Shown: positions 53,146-62,285, counted from the first letter of the stretch. The stretch is DNA of 64,000 nt from Clostridiales bacterium (GCA_019418225.1 DYCF01000006.1:19189-83188); one strand, 5' to 3'. Notes: generated from the letters alone by a model not told the origin. Made by a program: numbers and translations.

Positions 53146-53190
53146 AGGCTGTATAAACTAAACATATCATTCACTTTAGTTTATACAGCC
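53146..53190 (+). terminator. Intrinsic terminator after AI-2E gene
   Basis: A 16-bp stem, GGCTGTATAAACTAAA/TTTAGTTTATACAGCC, then TCTTTCTTT. Confidence 0.85.
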
Positions 53191-53233
53191 TCTTTCTTTA
53201 ACTTACTAATCTCTTTTATAATTTATGCCATAC

Positions 53234-53332
53234 CTACTTTCGTCTTTTTACTGGCCTTAATACCTCATATCCAATTTCTTCTGGAAAATGTCGCTGATAA
53301 TCTGGACATACCGCTTCATTCCATTCAAACAT
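53234..53332 (-). CDS. Small ORF, 32 residues, unknown
   Basis: ATG behind AAGGAAGGGGAG encodes MFEWNEAVCPDYQRHFPEEI followed by a basic tail (RPVKRRK) before TAG. Good ribosome site and sensible composition (mixed charged start, one Cys) argue for translation. No family known. A second small ORF lies 118 bp upstream on the same strand. Confidence 0.45.
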   Translation of the reverse strand: MFEWNEAVCPDYQRHFPEEIGYEVLRPVKRRK

Positions 53333-53449
53333 TGTTATCTCCCCTTCCTTCTAAAGAATATCACACCCACCTCACCCAATTCTTGATATAAGTTGCAAAC
53401 TTGCCCAATATATATTTATCGTAATTAACTATAATAAGTCATAAACTAC

Positions 53450-53542
53450 TTACATAAATAATGATGGAACTAATAAAACAGCTATACTCCCCATAATTGC
53501 AACTCCAGCTACATATATTGTCTTTTTCGTTGTCTCTTTCAT
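53450..53542 (-). CDS. Small hydrophobic membrane peptide, 30 residues
   Basis: ATG behind AAAGGAAGG encodes MKETTKKTIYVAGVAIMG and a further hydrophobic run (IAVLLVPSLFM) before TAA: a basic start plus one membrane helix. This is the shape of small membrane regulators or type I toxins, but no antitoxin RNA is recognised. It may be co-transcribed with the 32-residue ORF downstream. Confidence 0.45.
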   Translation of the reverse strand: MKETTKKTIYVAGVAIMGSIAVLLVPSLFM

Positions 53543-53592
53543 GAAATTCTGCCTTCCTTTCATACAAATAATCTCTACACAATTGATACTCC

Positions 53593-53954
53593 TAGTGAAG
53601 ATGTGTCAAAGGTTTTTACCACCTTGTTTAGTGAATTATTCAAAGGGTTTTAGCACTACTCTTTTTATCCATAAAACCCTATCATTTCCCTTAACTCCGG
53701 CTTCCACTCATCCGTCCGCCCTCATCTTATATAATAGCCGCTTCTAGTAAGTAGGCAAAAAATAAGGGCTCTCCTACGCTACCTTCGGAACAATTTGATG
53801 ATAGTCTTAGTGAAGATGTGTCAAAGGATTTTAGCGCATTGTTTAAGCAACGCGGTAAAACGAGCATAGCGAGTTATGCGCGTTCTTTGACATATCGAAC
53901 TTAGACTATCACAAATTGTGTAGAGTGTAGCTAGGAGAGCCCTTATTTTTTGCC
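53593..53954. repeat. Long-hairpin element, copy 3, with partial duplicate
   Basis: The main copy is 53754-53954: perfect 23-bp outer arms beginning GGCAAAAAATAAGGGCTCTC and a core shared with copies 1 and 2 (TGATAGTCTTAG; AGACTATCACAAATTGTGTAGAG; tip CGAGCATAGCGAGTT). An inner-arm piece, TAGTGAAGATGTGTCAAAGG, occurs twice exactly (53593-53612 and 53808-53827). It lies between the small ORFs and trxA. Confidence 0.8.
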
Positions 53955-53981
53955 GCCCCTTAACTATAAGGCCGCCTATTC

Positions 53982-54299
53982 TTATAACATAGCTTTAATT
54001 TTTTGCTCTAAAGCTGTTTTAGGAAGTGCACCTACAACTGTATCTACTACTTGACCATCTTTGATTAAGATGATTGTTGGGATACTCATTACATTGTATT
54101 TGCTTGCGATTGCACGGTTTTCATCTGTATTAAGTTTACCGATTTTAACTTTTCCTTCGTATTCTGTAGCTAATTCATCGATAACTGGTGACATCATTTT
54201 ACATGGTCCACACCAATCAGCGTAGAAATCTACTACTACTGGAATAGATGATTCAAGTGCTTCTGTTTGGAAATTTGCGTCTTGAAATTTAAATGCCAT
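53982..54299 (-). CDS. trxA: Thioredoxin
   Basis: 105 residues, full-length thioredoxin fold. The catalytic WCGPC lies in VVDFYADWCGPCKMMSP (~22-38), the cis-proline in VMSIPTIILIKDG and the terminal helix in ALEQKIKAML. It reduces cytoplasmic disulfides, recharged by thioredoxin reductase (not encoded here). Start ATG behind AAGGAGG. The gene stands alone. Confidence 0.95.
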   Translation of the reverse strand: MAFKFQDANFQTEALESSIPVVVDFYADWCGPCKMMSPVIDELATEYEGKVKIGKLNTDENRAIASKYNVMSIPTIILIKDGQVVDTVVGALPKTALEQKIKAML

Positions 54300-54453
54300 T
54301 TTTGTTCCTCCTTAAAAATATATATCATATGCTTTACTTATAACATTCTTTAAACTTAAACACATGGTTAGTTTATTATATATTATTTATAAATGCAATA
54401 TAATATTCTTCTTATTTATTATGACTCCCTTATTTACTTCTATTCATAACAAA

Positions 54454-54496
54454 AAAGCAATCCTATGAGAGTTATTGATTCTCATAGGATTGCTTT
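54454..54496 (-). terminator. Intrinsic terminator after trmB
   Basis: AAAGCAATCCTATGAGA/TCTCATAGGATTGCTTT with T run on either side. Confidence 0.85.
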
Positions 54497-54532
54497 ATTT
54501 TTTATTTTTATTAATACGTATTTTACCAGATT

Positions 54533-55192
54533 TTATTTGCTATTTTGTCTATTTGGTCTTACTGCTTCTAAGCGATTGATTGTGAAACCAAGCTCTGAGA
54601 ATTTCTTTTCATACTCTGTCATAATGTTATCTTCCATATCACTATTGTGTAAATCTAAAGTAACATTTTTCATAAGCCAGTTTCTAAGTGAAAACTCTTC
54701 AATTGATGAAGCAAATAATCCTTTATTATCTGTTTTAAAGTGAATTTCACCGTTTTCTACTAAGATTTGTTCATAACGGTCTAAGAATTCTCTATACGTT
54801 AATCTTCTATTTGCATGTCTTTTCTTTGGCCATGGATCTGAGAAGTTAAGGTAAATTCTTTGTACCTCTCCTGCCTCAAAGATATCTGTACAATTGTGTA
54901 CATCAAAGAATAAGAATCTTAAGTTTTGTGGTGTTTCTTCAATTGAATTTGCTTTTTTACAAGCTTTATAGATAACTGTTTCCGCTCTTTCAGCTGCTAT
55001 ATAGTTAATGTGTGGGTTTCTTAAAGCAAGTTGTGTAATAAAACCGCCCTTACCACAACCAAATTCTACATGAATAGGATTGTCATTTCCAAAGTGCTCT
55101 TTCCATCTACCTTTGAATTCTTCTGGATTTTGAATTACTCTTTCATCTTGTGCTAAGTAATCTGTAGCTCTTGCATCTCTTCTTAAACGCAT
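54533..55192 (-). CDS. trmB: tRNA (guanine-N7-)-methyltransferase TrmB
   Basis: 219 residues, typical for TrmB. It methylates G46 in the tRNA variable loop using S-adenosylmethionine. The SAM site HVEFGCGKGGFITQLALRNP (~40-58), YIAAERAETVIYKA, and the diagnostic YLNFSDPWPKKRHANRRLTYREFL (~118-140, the active-site aspartate in SDPWPK) are all visible. Stands alone upstream of a strong terminator. Confidence 0.95.
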   Translation of the reverse strand: MRLRRDARATDYLAQDERVIQNPEEFKGRWKEHFGNDNPIHVEFGCGKGGFITQLALRNPHINYIAAERAETVIYKACKKANSIEETPQNLRFLFFDVHNCTDIFEAGEVQRIYLNFSDPWPKKRHANRRLTYREFLDRYEQILVENGEIHFKTDNKGLFASSIEEFSLRNWLMKNVTLDLHNSDMEDNIMTEYEKKFSELGFTINRLEAVRPNRQNSK

Positions 55193-55312
55193 AAGGATGT
55201 TCCTTTCTATCGTGCCAGTCTATTTATTTCCAAATCATCTTTTCTCTAGTTAAATAATACTTATTCATTATAATAAGGCCTCAATAGAAAATCAACACAT
55301 ATAAATTTCCTG

Positions 55313-56095
55313 CTACATTACTTCTACGATTTCTTTAGCAAACGCCTCAATGTCAGCTGTTGCGTCTTTTCCTTTTTCTTCAATTATTTTTACAACAGCA
55401 CTGCCGATAATAATGCCATCCGCATAGTCTTTTAGCACCTCAGCCTGTTCTTTAGTAGAAATACCGAACCCTAGAGCCGTTGGTACTTTGCTATACTTTT
55501 TAATTTCTTCAAACATTTCGCCAAAGTCTGTTTCTATTTTACTTCTCATACCTGTTACACCAAGTGATGAAACGCAGTATAAGAAACCTCTTGTATTCTC
55601 GCAAAGCATCTTTGTACGTTCTTTAGAAGTTGGTGCAATAAGCCCGATAATATCCACATCATAAAGGCGTGCAAACTCATCAAACTCTTCTTTTTCTTCA
55701 TGTGGTAAATCCGGTATAATGACGCCATCTACGCCTACTTCTTTGCACTTTTTAAAGAAAGCTTCAATACCGTAATGATATATCGTATTGGCATACATTA
55801 AGAAAACTAATGGAATCTGAGTTGTCTTTCTAATGTTTCCCACCATATCAAATACCTTTTTAATATGCACGCCCCCTGCCATAGCACGTAAATTAGCACG
55901 TTGAATGACAGGCCCATCTGCTACAGGATCTGAGAATGGGATACCTATTTCAATTAACGTACTTCCCGCCCTTTCTAGTGCATAAACAAAACGCTCAGTT
56001 GATTCTAAATCTGGATCACCTGCTGTAATAAATGGAATAAATGCCTTTTTGCCTTCTTGTTTTTTCTTTTCAAATGCTGCCTTAATATTACTCAT
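55313..56095 (-). CDS. trpA: Tryptophan synthase alpha chain
   Basis: 260 residues, TIM barrel. It cleaves indole-3-glycerol phosphate and passes indole to TrpB. Catalytic Glu is in LIEIGIPFSDPVADGP (E~49) and Asp in DGVIIPDLPHEEKEEF (D~60 region), with the phosphate loop GFGISTKEQAEVLKDYADGIIIGSAVVK. The start overlaps the trpB end by 8 bp, indicating translational coupling. Last gene of the trp operon. Confidence 0.96.
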   Translation of the reverse strand: MSNIKAAFEKKKQEGKKAFIPFITAGDPDLESTERFVYALERAGSTLIEIGIPFSDPVADGPVIQRANLRAMAGGVHIKKVFDMVGNIRKTTQIPLVFLMYANTIYHYGIEAFFKKCKEVGVDGVIIPDLPHEEKEEFDEFARLYDVDIIGLIAPTSKERTKMLCENTRGFLYCVSSLGVTGMRSKIETDFGEMFEEIKKYSKVPTALGFGISTKEQAEVLKDYADGIIIGSAVVKIIEEKGKDATADIEAFAKEIVEVM

Positions 56096-57275
56096 GTAAA
56101 TCTACCCCCTTATATCTCGCGATTGCTGCTACGTCTTTATCGCCTCTACCTGATAAGTTAATTACAATAATTTGATCTTGATCCATTGTTGGTGCTAATT
56201 TCATGGCATAAGCTACTGCATGAGAGCTTTCAATAGCTGGAATAATTCCCTCTGTCTTTGATAAATATTCAAAAGCCTCTACTGCTTCATCATCTGTAAT
56301 TGGTACATAAGTCGCGCGGCCTATATCATGTAAATAACTATGCTCGGGGCCAACACCTGGATAATCTAAACCGGCTGAAATAGAATATACTGGTGCAATG
56401 CTGCCATCATCTGTTTGTAAGAAGTAAGATTTCATACCATGGAATATTCCAGGTGCACCTTTTGTAATAGTTGCTGCTGTTTCAACCCCTTCCACATCTC
56501 TGCCGCCTGCTTCAGCGCCATATAATTTAACTTCTGGCTCTTTAATGAAATCATGGAAAATACCTATTGAATTACTGCCGCCACCTACACAAGCAATAAT
56601 GGCATCTGGCAATTTTCCTTCTTTTGCTAGCATTTGTGCTTTTACTTCCTTACCTATTACACTTTGGAAATCCCTTACGATTTGTGGATATGGATGTGGT
56701 CCTACTGCAGAACCCATACAGTAAAATGTATCTTCCACATTTTGTGCCCAATCTTGAAGGGCTGCATTAACAGCATCTTTAAGTGTTTTAGTGCCTGTTT
56801 TAACTGCATTTACTTTTGCACCTAAAAGTTCCATACGATAAACATTAAGCGCCTGTCTTACAGTATCTTCTTCACCCATATATACTTCACACTCAAATCC
56901 CATAAGCGCTGCTGCTGTAGCCGTTGCAACACCATGTTGACCTGCACCCGTTTCTGCAATAATACGTTTTTTTCCCATACGTTTTGCAAGTAGCATTTGT
57001 CCTAATACATTATTGATTTTATGAGAACCTGTATGATTAAGATCTTCACGTTTTAAATATATTTTTGCACCGCCTAAATCCTTTGTCATTTTTTCTGCAT
57101 AATACAGCAGAGAAGGTCTTCCTGTATATTCTTTAAATAAGAACTCTAATTCATCATTAAATGCTTTATCATTTTTATAAAATTCATAAGCCTTTTCAAG
57201 TTCGTGTAATGCAGACATTAATGTTTCTGGAATATACTGTCCACCATGTATTCCATATCTTCCTGTTTCACTCAT
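56088..57275 (-). CDS. trpB: Tryptophan synthase beta chain
   Basis: 395 residues of the TrpB1 type. Pyridoxal phosphate binds the lysine in LNHTGSHKINNVLGQ (K~84); GGGSNSIGIF is the phosphate-binding glycine loop, and AETGAGQHGVATATAAALMG the substrate site. It condenses indole with serine to give tryptophan. A GTG at 57284 is in frame, but AAGAGGTGAAGAAA serves the ATG at 57275. Overlaps trpA by 8 bp. Confidence 0.96.
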   Translation of the reverse strand: MSETGRYGIHGGQYIPETLMSALHELEKAYEFYKNDKAFNDELEFLFKEYTGRPSLLYYAEKMTKDLGGAKIYLKREDLNHTGSHKINNVLGQMLLAKRMGKKRIIAETGAGQHGVATATAAALMGFECEVYMGEEDTVRQALNVYRMELLGAKVNAVKTGTKTLKDAVNAALQDWAQNVEDTFYCMGSAVGPHPYPQIVRDFQSVIGKEVKAQMLAKEGKLPDAIIACVGGGSNSIGIFHDFIKEPEVKLYGAEAGGRDVEGVETAATITKGAPGIFHGMKSYFLQTDDGSIAPVYSISAGLDYPGVGPEHSYLHDIGRATYVPITDDEAVEAFEYLSKTEGIIPAIESSHAVAYAMKLAPTMDQDQIIVINLSGRGDKDVAAIARYKGVDLHE

Positions 57276-57287
57276 TTTCTTCACCTC

Positions 57288-57938
57288 TTAATAGTTTTGT
57301 AGTTGTGCTGATTGTAAAATTTCACAGACTTCTTTAATCTTTGCTTCATCTTTAAAGCCATCTGTTTCCACCTTGCTACTTAAATCAATAGCATAAGGAT
57401 TTTCCTTTAATGCCTTCTCTAAATTATCGCTCCCTATTCCTCCTGCTAAAAAATATGGTTTCTGAATCTGCTTACCTACCAGTTCCTTAATAAAATGCCA
57501 ATCGAAACTCGCACCACTTCCCCCATAAACCTGAGCTGTGTAAGTATCAAACAAATAATAATCAATAGGTGAGCTTTGCATTTCTTCTAGTTGACGTATA
57601 AGCTGCGTTTTATCGCTAACACGAATTGCTTTTATAATAGGAAGCTTTACCTGCTCTTTAAGTCTTTTGATATACTGACCATCTTCATCACCATGTAACT
57701 GAATATAGTCAATAACACCTTCCTTAGCATATAGATAAATATTTTCAATAGGTTCATTCACGAATACCCCCACTGTCGCTATCTGGTCTATAAGCTTTGC
57801 TTTCAATGCTTTTGCATCTCTCAAGGAAACTTGACGTTTGCTTTTTGCAAACACAAATCCTACATAGGTAGGCCTATACTTATTCACAATTTCAATATCT
57901 TCTTCCCGCCGTAATCCACAAATTTTTAACTTTGTCAT
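57288..57938 (-). CDS. trpF: Phosphoribosylanthranilate isomerase
   Basis: 216 residues, TIM barrel. Catalyses the Amadori rearrangement of PRA to CdRP. The N-terminal KLKICGLRREEDIE has the catalytic cysteine; the aspartate lies in LFDTYTAQVYGGSGASFDW, and FLAGGIGSDNLEKAL is the phosphate loop. It lies 3-12 bp before trpB and 57 bp after trpC, the widest gap in the operon. Confidence 0.95.
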   Translation of the reverse strand: MTKLKICGLRREEDIEIVNKYRPTYVGFVFAKSKRQVSLRDAKALKAKLIDQIATVGVFVNEPIENIYLYAKEGVIDYIQLHGDEDGQYIKRLKEQVKLPIIKAIRVSDKTQLIRQLEEMQSSPIDYYLFDTYTAQVYGGSGASFDWHFIKELVGKQIQKPYFLAGGIGSDNLEKALKENPYAIDLSSKVETDGFKDEAKIKEVCEILQSAQLQNY

Positions 57939-57995
57939 GTATAACTCCCTACTTTTATATACAATTCTATTTTATTTCTTCTTTTACTTACCTTT

Positions 57996-58832
57996 TTATA
58001 TCTCCTGTAATTCTTTAAGCCTTTGCACTCTATTTCCTGACTTTACAACACCTTCTCCAATAAGTACGGCATCGGCCCCAATGCTTTTTATAAACTGCAT
58101 GTCTTCTAAAGTTTTCACACCGCTTTCTGCCACGAAAATGCAATCAGCTGGTATAAGCTTGCTCAGCCTTTCTGATACCTTTAAACTCACCTCAAAGGTC
58201 TGTAAGTTACGGTTATTAACACCTATAATCTTAGCACCAGCAGCTATAGCTCGCCCTACTTCTTCCTCATCATGGGTTTCTACTAAAGCATCCATTCCCA
58301 ATTCATGCGCCTTCTTTAAAAATGCTTCAAGCTTCGTCTGCTCCAATGCTGCCACTATAAGCAAGATTGCATCTGCCCCTATTGCCTTGGCCTCATAAAT
58401 CTGCCATTCATCCACAATGAAGTCCTTCCTTAATAAAGGTAACTTCACCACTTGCTTAATCTCCGTTAAGTAACGATTCTCTCCTTTAAAATACGCTGGC
58501 TCTGTCAAAACTGAAATAGCTGCTGCCCCACCTTCCTCATACGCCTTAGCAATTCCTATATAATCAAATTCCTCACATATAATCCCCCGAGAAGGTGAAG
58601 CCTTCTTCACCTCCGCAATAATTTTAGGAGCCCTCTTTTTTGGGGACAGGTCTTCAATATTGGTGTTTTCTTTTGGGGACAGGTCTTTAATATTGCTGGT
58701 TAGTGCGTTGTGGAAACTGTAATGAGGATACGTATTTCCTTGAATTTGCTGCTTGAAATCTGCTATTGTGATTTCCTTTTTGAGCTCTGCAATGATCTGT
58801 TTTCTTGTTGTAATAATTTCATCTAAAATCAT
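57996..58832 (-). CDS. trpC: Indole-3-glycerol-phosphate synthase, with in-frame repeat insertion
   Basis: 278 residues, about 20 more than usual. The core is intact: IIAEVKKASPSRG (K~76), SVLTEPAYFKGENRYL, LLRKDFIVDEWQIYEA, AAGAKIIGVNNRNLQTF, FVAESGV and GADAVLIGEGVVKSG. Residues ~46-67, just before the catalytic lysine strand, hold a tandem 11-residue repeat (NIKDLSPKENT, NIEDLSPKKRA) that relatives lack. It is encoded by two near-identical 24-bp DNA repeats and sits in a surface region between N-terminal helices and barrel, so activity may survive. Overlaps trpD by 4 bp. Confidence 0.95.
   Translation of the reverse strand: MILDEIITTRKQIIAELKKEITIADFKQQIQGNTYPHYSFHNALTSNIKDLSPKENTNIEDLSPKKRAPKIIAEVKKASPSRGIICEEFDYIGIAKAYEEGGAAAISVLTEPAYFKGENRYLTEIKQVVKLPLLRKDFIVDEWQIYEAKAIGADAILLIVAALEQTKLEAFLKKAHELGMDALVETHDEEEVGRAIAAGAKIIGVNNRNLQTFEVSLKVSERLSKLIPADCIFVAESGVKTLEDMQFIKSIGADAVLIGEGVVKSGNRVQRLKELQEI
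58638..58694. repeat. Tandem 24-bp repeat inserted in trpC
   Basis: TTTTGGGGACAGGTCTTCAATATT at 58638-58661 and 58671-58694 with one mismatch, period 33 bp (in frame). The GGGGACAGGTCT core resembles sequences seen as extragenic REP-like repeats in other bacteria; that origin is inference. Confidence 0.75.
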
Positions 58833-59851
58833 ATTGCCACCTGCCCAAATGAATTTGTGCTTTCTATAAAATCATTAAGTTTCTTCATAGCTTTGCCACT
58901 ATCAATAAGCTCTGCACTTAATTTAATAGCTTCTTGCATACTTATATTATCTAAAGCTGTTGTAAGGGCTACTGCAGAATTAAGGAGTACCATATCTCGT
59001 TTAGGCCCTTTCTCTCCTGATAAAATCTGAAGGGCAATTTGCTTATTAAGGGCTGCTTCACCGCCAACTAAATCTGATTGTTTACATAGGGTTAATCCTA
59101 AATCTTGAGGATTTAAAACAAATGAGCGAAGTTCCTTTTCCCTTACTTCACAAACAGTTGTAGGGGCACATAATGAAACTTCATCCACACCATCCTGCCC
59201 ATGAACGACCATAGCATGTTTTATGCCTAAATTAGCAAGTACTTGTGCCATTGGGATAACCAAATCTTCGGAGTATACGCCTAGCACCTGTAAGTTAGCA
59301 TATGCTGGGCTTGCTAAGGGGCCTAATATATTAAAAATCGTACGTACTCCCATTTGTCTTCTAGGCCCTGCTACATATTTCATTGCACTGTGGTAAAGGG
59401 GTGCAAACATAAAACATATCCCTACTTCTTCTAATACTTTTTCATTCTGCTCTTTGGTTATATCTAGTTTAACCCCTAGCGCCTCTAAAACATCTGCGCT
59501 CCCACATTTACTTGAAACGCTACGGTTACCATGTTTGGCAACTTTAACGCCTGCTGCTGCAACTACTAATGATGAAACGGTAGAAACATTAAATGTATTC
59601 GTACAATCTCCGCCTGTTCCTACAATATCTAGCAAATCCCCCTTTCCTTTAAGCTGATTGCATTTTTCTCTCATTACTTTTGCACTGGCTGTAATTTCTT
59701 CTACGGTTTCACCTCTCATACGAAGTGCTGTAAGTAAACTGCCAATCTGTGCCTCAGTTGCTTTTCCTTCCATAATTGTGTTCATCGCATCTTCTGTTTC
59801 TTCATAGGTTAAATGATTACCTTCGATTAATTTTTTAATATAATTATTCAT
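58829..59851 (-). CDS. trpD: Anthranilate phosphoribosyltransferase
   Basis: 340 residues, full length. It joins anthranilate to PRPP. The PRPP site shows DIVGTGGDCTNTFNVST (~80-96) and KHGNRSVSSKCGSADVLEALG (~107-127); the metal-binding GQDGVDEVSL lies near 223. It overlaps both trpG (8 bp) and trpC (4 bp). Confidence 0.96.
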   Translation of the reverse strand: MNNYIKKLIEGNHLTYEETEDAMNTIMEGKATEAQIGSLLTALRMRGETVEEITASAKVMREKCNQLKGKGDLLDIVGTGGDCTNTFNVSTVSSLVVAAAGVKVAKHGNRSVSSKCGSADVLEALGVKLDITKEQNEKVLEEVGICFMFAPLYHSAMKYVAGPRRQMGVRTIFNILGPLASPAYANLQVLGVYSEDLVIPMAQVLANLGIKHAMVVHGQDGVDEVSLCAPTTVCEVREKELRSFVLNPQDLGLTLCKQSDLVGGEAALNKQIALQILSGEKGPKRDMVLLNSAVALTTALDNISMQEAIKLSAELIDSGKAMKKLNDFIESTNSFGQVAI

Positions 59852-60422
59852 AAATCCCCACCTCCAAAAAGTTTTGAATCATTTTCTTTCCGTCCTGCGT
59901 TAAAATTGATTCTGGATGAAACTGTAAACCATAAGTTGGATGCTCCTTGTGGGCAATTCCCATGATTTCCCCATCAGCATCTACCGCTGTAATGCTTAAA
60001 TCTTTTCCTAAACTCGTTTTATCAATAATTAGTGAATGATAACGTCCTGCAATAAATTTCCCATCAAACCCCTTAAAAATCGGACATTCTTCTTTAATAT
60101 AAATTTCACTTGTCTTTCCATGTAAGATTTTTTTTGCCTTTACAATCTTACTGCCAAATGCTTCTCCAATAGATTGATGACCTAGGCATACGCCTAATAT
60201 TGGCATCTTCCCACTAAAGTAGCGAATAGCTTCTAATGAAATGCCTGCATCCTTGGGATATTTAGGTCCTGGCGAAATAATGAGATGCGATGGATTGAGC
60301 TTTTCAATCTCAGCAAGGGTAATCTTATCATTGCGATATACTTTAATATCAGGATTAATTTCTCCTATAAATTGATACAAGTTATAAGTAAAGCTATCAT
60401 AATTATCAATCATCAAAATCAT
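59844..60422 (-). CDS. trpG: Anthranilate synthase component II (glutamine amidotransferase)
   Basis: 192 residues. Class I glutaminase providing ammonia to TrpE. Catalytic cysteine in ILGVCLGHQSIGEAFG (C~79), His/Glu in GLQFHPESILT (~168-172), oxyanion SPGPKYPKDAG. Could be shared with p-aminobenzoate synthesis, as in some Firmicutes. Overlaps trpE by 4 bp. Confidence 0.96.
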   Translation of the reverse strand: MILMIDNYDSFTYNLYQFIGEINPDIKVYRNDKITLAEIEKLNPSHLIISPGPKYPKDAGISLEAIRYFSGKMPILGVCLGHQSIGEAFGSKIVKAKKILHGKTSEIYIKEECPIFKGFDGKFIAGRYHSLIIDKTSLGKDLSITAVDADGEIMGIAHKEHPTYGLQFHPESILTQDGKKMIQNFLEVGIYE

Positions 60423-61885
60423 ATTATTTCCCTCACTTTCTTCATCGCCTCAAATAAAGCAGATGCTTTATTAATCGTTTCCTGATACTCGGTAGCTGGG
60501 TCTGAATCTAATACAACCCCGCAACCAGCTTGCACATACGCCATCCCATCTTTTTTCACTACTGTACGAATACCAATGCAAGTATCTAAATTTCCTTCAT
60601 AACCGATATAACCAATTGCCCCACCATAAATACCACGTTTATTCGTTTCTAACTCTTCTATAATTTCCATTGCCCTTACTTTAGGGGCACCAGATAATGT
60701 GCCTGCTGGTAAAATTGATTTGATAACATCTATAGCATTTAGCCCTTCTCTTAACTTACCTCTTACATTCGTTGTAATATGCGTTACATGTGAAAGCTTT
60801 TTAAGTGCCATATAATCTGTTACCTCTACTGTATTAAACTCACTAATTCTGCCAATATCATTTCTAGCTAAATCCACTAACATATTGTGTTCTGCAAGTT
60901 CTTTAGGATCTTTTAAAAGCTCATCACACAACCTTTGGTCTTCTTCCTCTGTTTTGCCTCTAGGCCTCGTTCCTGCAATAGGCTGCGTCATCACTACATT
61001 ATCTTGCACCTTAACTAATGTCTCTGGTGATGCACCGGCTAGTTGCAAATCTTCAAATTGCATTAAATACATATAAGGTGATGGATTGATTGTTCGAAGA
61101 ACACGGTAGACATCAAATAAATTGCTTTCAATTTTTGCTTTAAATACTTGTGAAGGCACAACTTGAAAAATATCTCCATTTGCAATATATTCTTTAGCCT
61201 TCTCTACCTTAGACATAAACTCTTCTTTCGTCATATTACTTGTAAATTCTATTTCATCATCAAAGTTAACTTCCATCTTCTTACAAGGACGTTTCACAAA
61301 GGTTACGAGTTCTTTTAAGCGTTCCTTTGCTGCTTCATAACTACTTTCCACATCCTTTTGTTTCCCATCTATATTCACGATTAAAATGATTTTCTGTTTA
61401 AAATGGTCAAAGCAAATAAGTTCATCAAAAAACATCAATTTAATATCATCTGTATCAAGCTCATCCTTATTGCTAAACTTTAATTCTTCTACATACTTCA
61501 CTGTGTCATATCCAAAATACCCTACACCGCCACCTGTAAAAGGTGGTAACTTCAGATGTTTAGGTGAACTATAGCTTGCCATTAAATCTTTAAGGGCATC
61601 TAAAGGATTACCTTCTAACTGTTTTACCTTTTCTCTTGTAGCATAACAAGTCTTACCGTTTTTCACATAAAAGCTTGCATTAGGATTAAATCCAATAAAG
61701 GTGTAACGCGCCCATTTTTCGCCACCTTCAATACTTTCTAATAAAAAGTATCTATCATATACTTCTTTGATACGGCTTAACACCCCCATAGGTGTTTGAA
61801 AGTCCATATACATTTCTAAGCTTACTGGAATTTTGTTATACGATTTGGCAAGTGCCTTTACTTCTTCTAAAGTTGGATAAAACAT
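60419..61885 (-). CDS. trpE: Anthranilate synthase component I
   Basis: 488 residues. Converts chorismate and ammonia to anthranilate. The N-terminal feedback site includes the LLES motif (DRYFLLESIEGGE, ~45-57) that binds tryptophan; the chorismate core shows PIAGTRPRGKTEEED, DLARNDIGRIS, SHVTHITTNVRG, LPAGTLSGAPKVRAMEII and YVQAGCGVVLDSDPATEYQET. First gene of trpEGDCFBA, start ATG behind AGGAGG, preceded by a Trp T-box. Enzyme-level and RNA-level control are therefore both expected. Confidence 0.97.
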   Translation of the reverse strand: MFYPTLEEVKALAKSYNKIPVSLEMYMDFQTPMGVLSRIKEVYDRYFLLESIEGGEKWARYTFIGFNPNASFYVKNGKTCYATREKVKQLEGNPLDALKDLMASYSSPKHLKLPPFTGGGVGYFGYDTVKYVEELKFSNKDELDTDDIKLMFFDELICFDHFKQKIILIVNIDGKQKDVESSYEAAKERLKELVTFVKRPCKKMEVNFDDEIEFTSNMTKEEFMSKVEKAKEYIANGDIFQVVPSQVFKAKIESNLFDVYRVLRTINPSPYMYLMQFEDLQLAGASPETLVKVQDNVVMTQPIAGTRPRGKTEEEDQRLCDELLKDPKELAEHNMLVDLARNDIGRISEFNTVEVTDYMALKKLSHVTHITTNVRGKLREGLNAIDVIKSILPAGTLSGAPKVRAMEIIEELETNKRGIYGGAIGYIGYEGNLDTCIGIRTVVKKDGMAYVQAGCGVVLDSDPATEYQETINKASALFEAMKKVREII

Positions 61886-61963
61886 CTTCTTACCTCCTAT
61901 TCAAATTGGTTGATATTTGATGGATTAATTAAACTTTTACTGAGGTAGGAATTTTTAGCAACT

Positions 61964-62285
61964 AAAAAAACGCCCATCCTCAGCTAATTAGCCAAGGATG
62001 AGCGTTTATGTATCTCATATGATCTCTCATAATAATAGACATCTAAACTTTGCCCACGGTACCACCTTGATTCGTATACATTCAGTATACGCACTCGACG
62101 CAGAATGCCACCACATTCCTCACCTTTAACGCAGTTGCTACGTCATAAGATACTAAGATCTTAAATCTAACTTCAATCTAAGTTCTTTTCATTATGCCCT
62201 CTGGAGTCCATTTGTCTAATTCGTTTACTACTGGATTTCCACCACTACCAGCTCTCTGTAAGTGCGTCGTTAGTTTTATCTCTCC
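61964..62285 (-). ncRNA. T-box leader of the trp operon (Trp specifier)
   Basis: On the minus strand: stem I begins near 62270 (GCACTTACAGAGAGC, then GGTAGTGGTGGAAATCC), with a TGG specifier codon followed by A at 62210-62208 (AAATGGACTCC). The T-box proper AAGGTGGTACCGTGGGCA is at 62068-62051 and the terminator AACGCTCATCCT/AGGATGGGCGTT with T7 at 62007-61964. Uncharged tRNA-Trp should pair with the specifier and the T-box and prevent termination. Confidence 0.93.
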
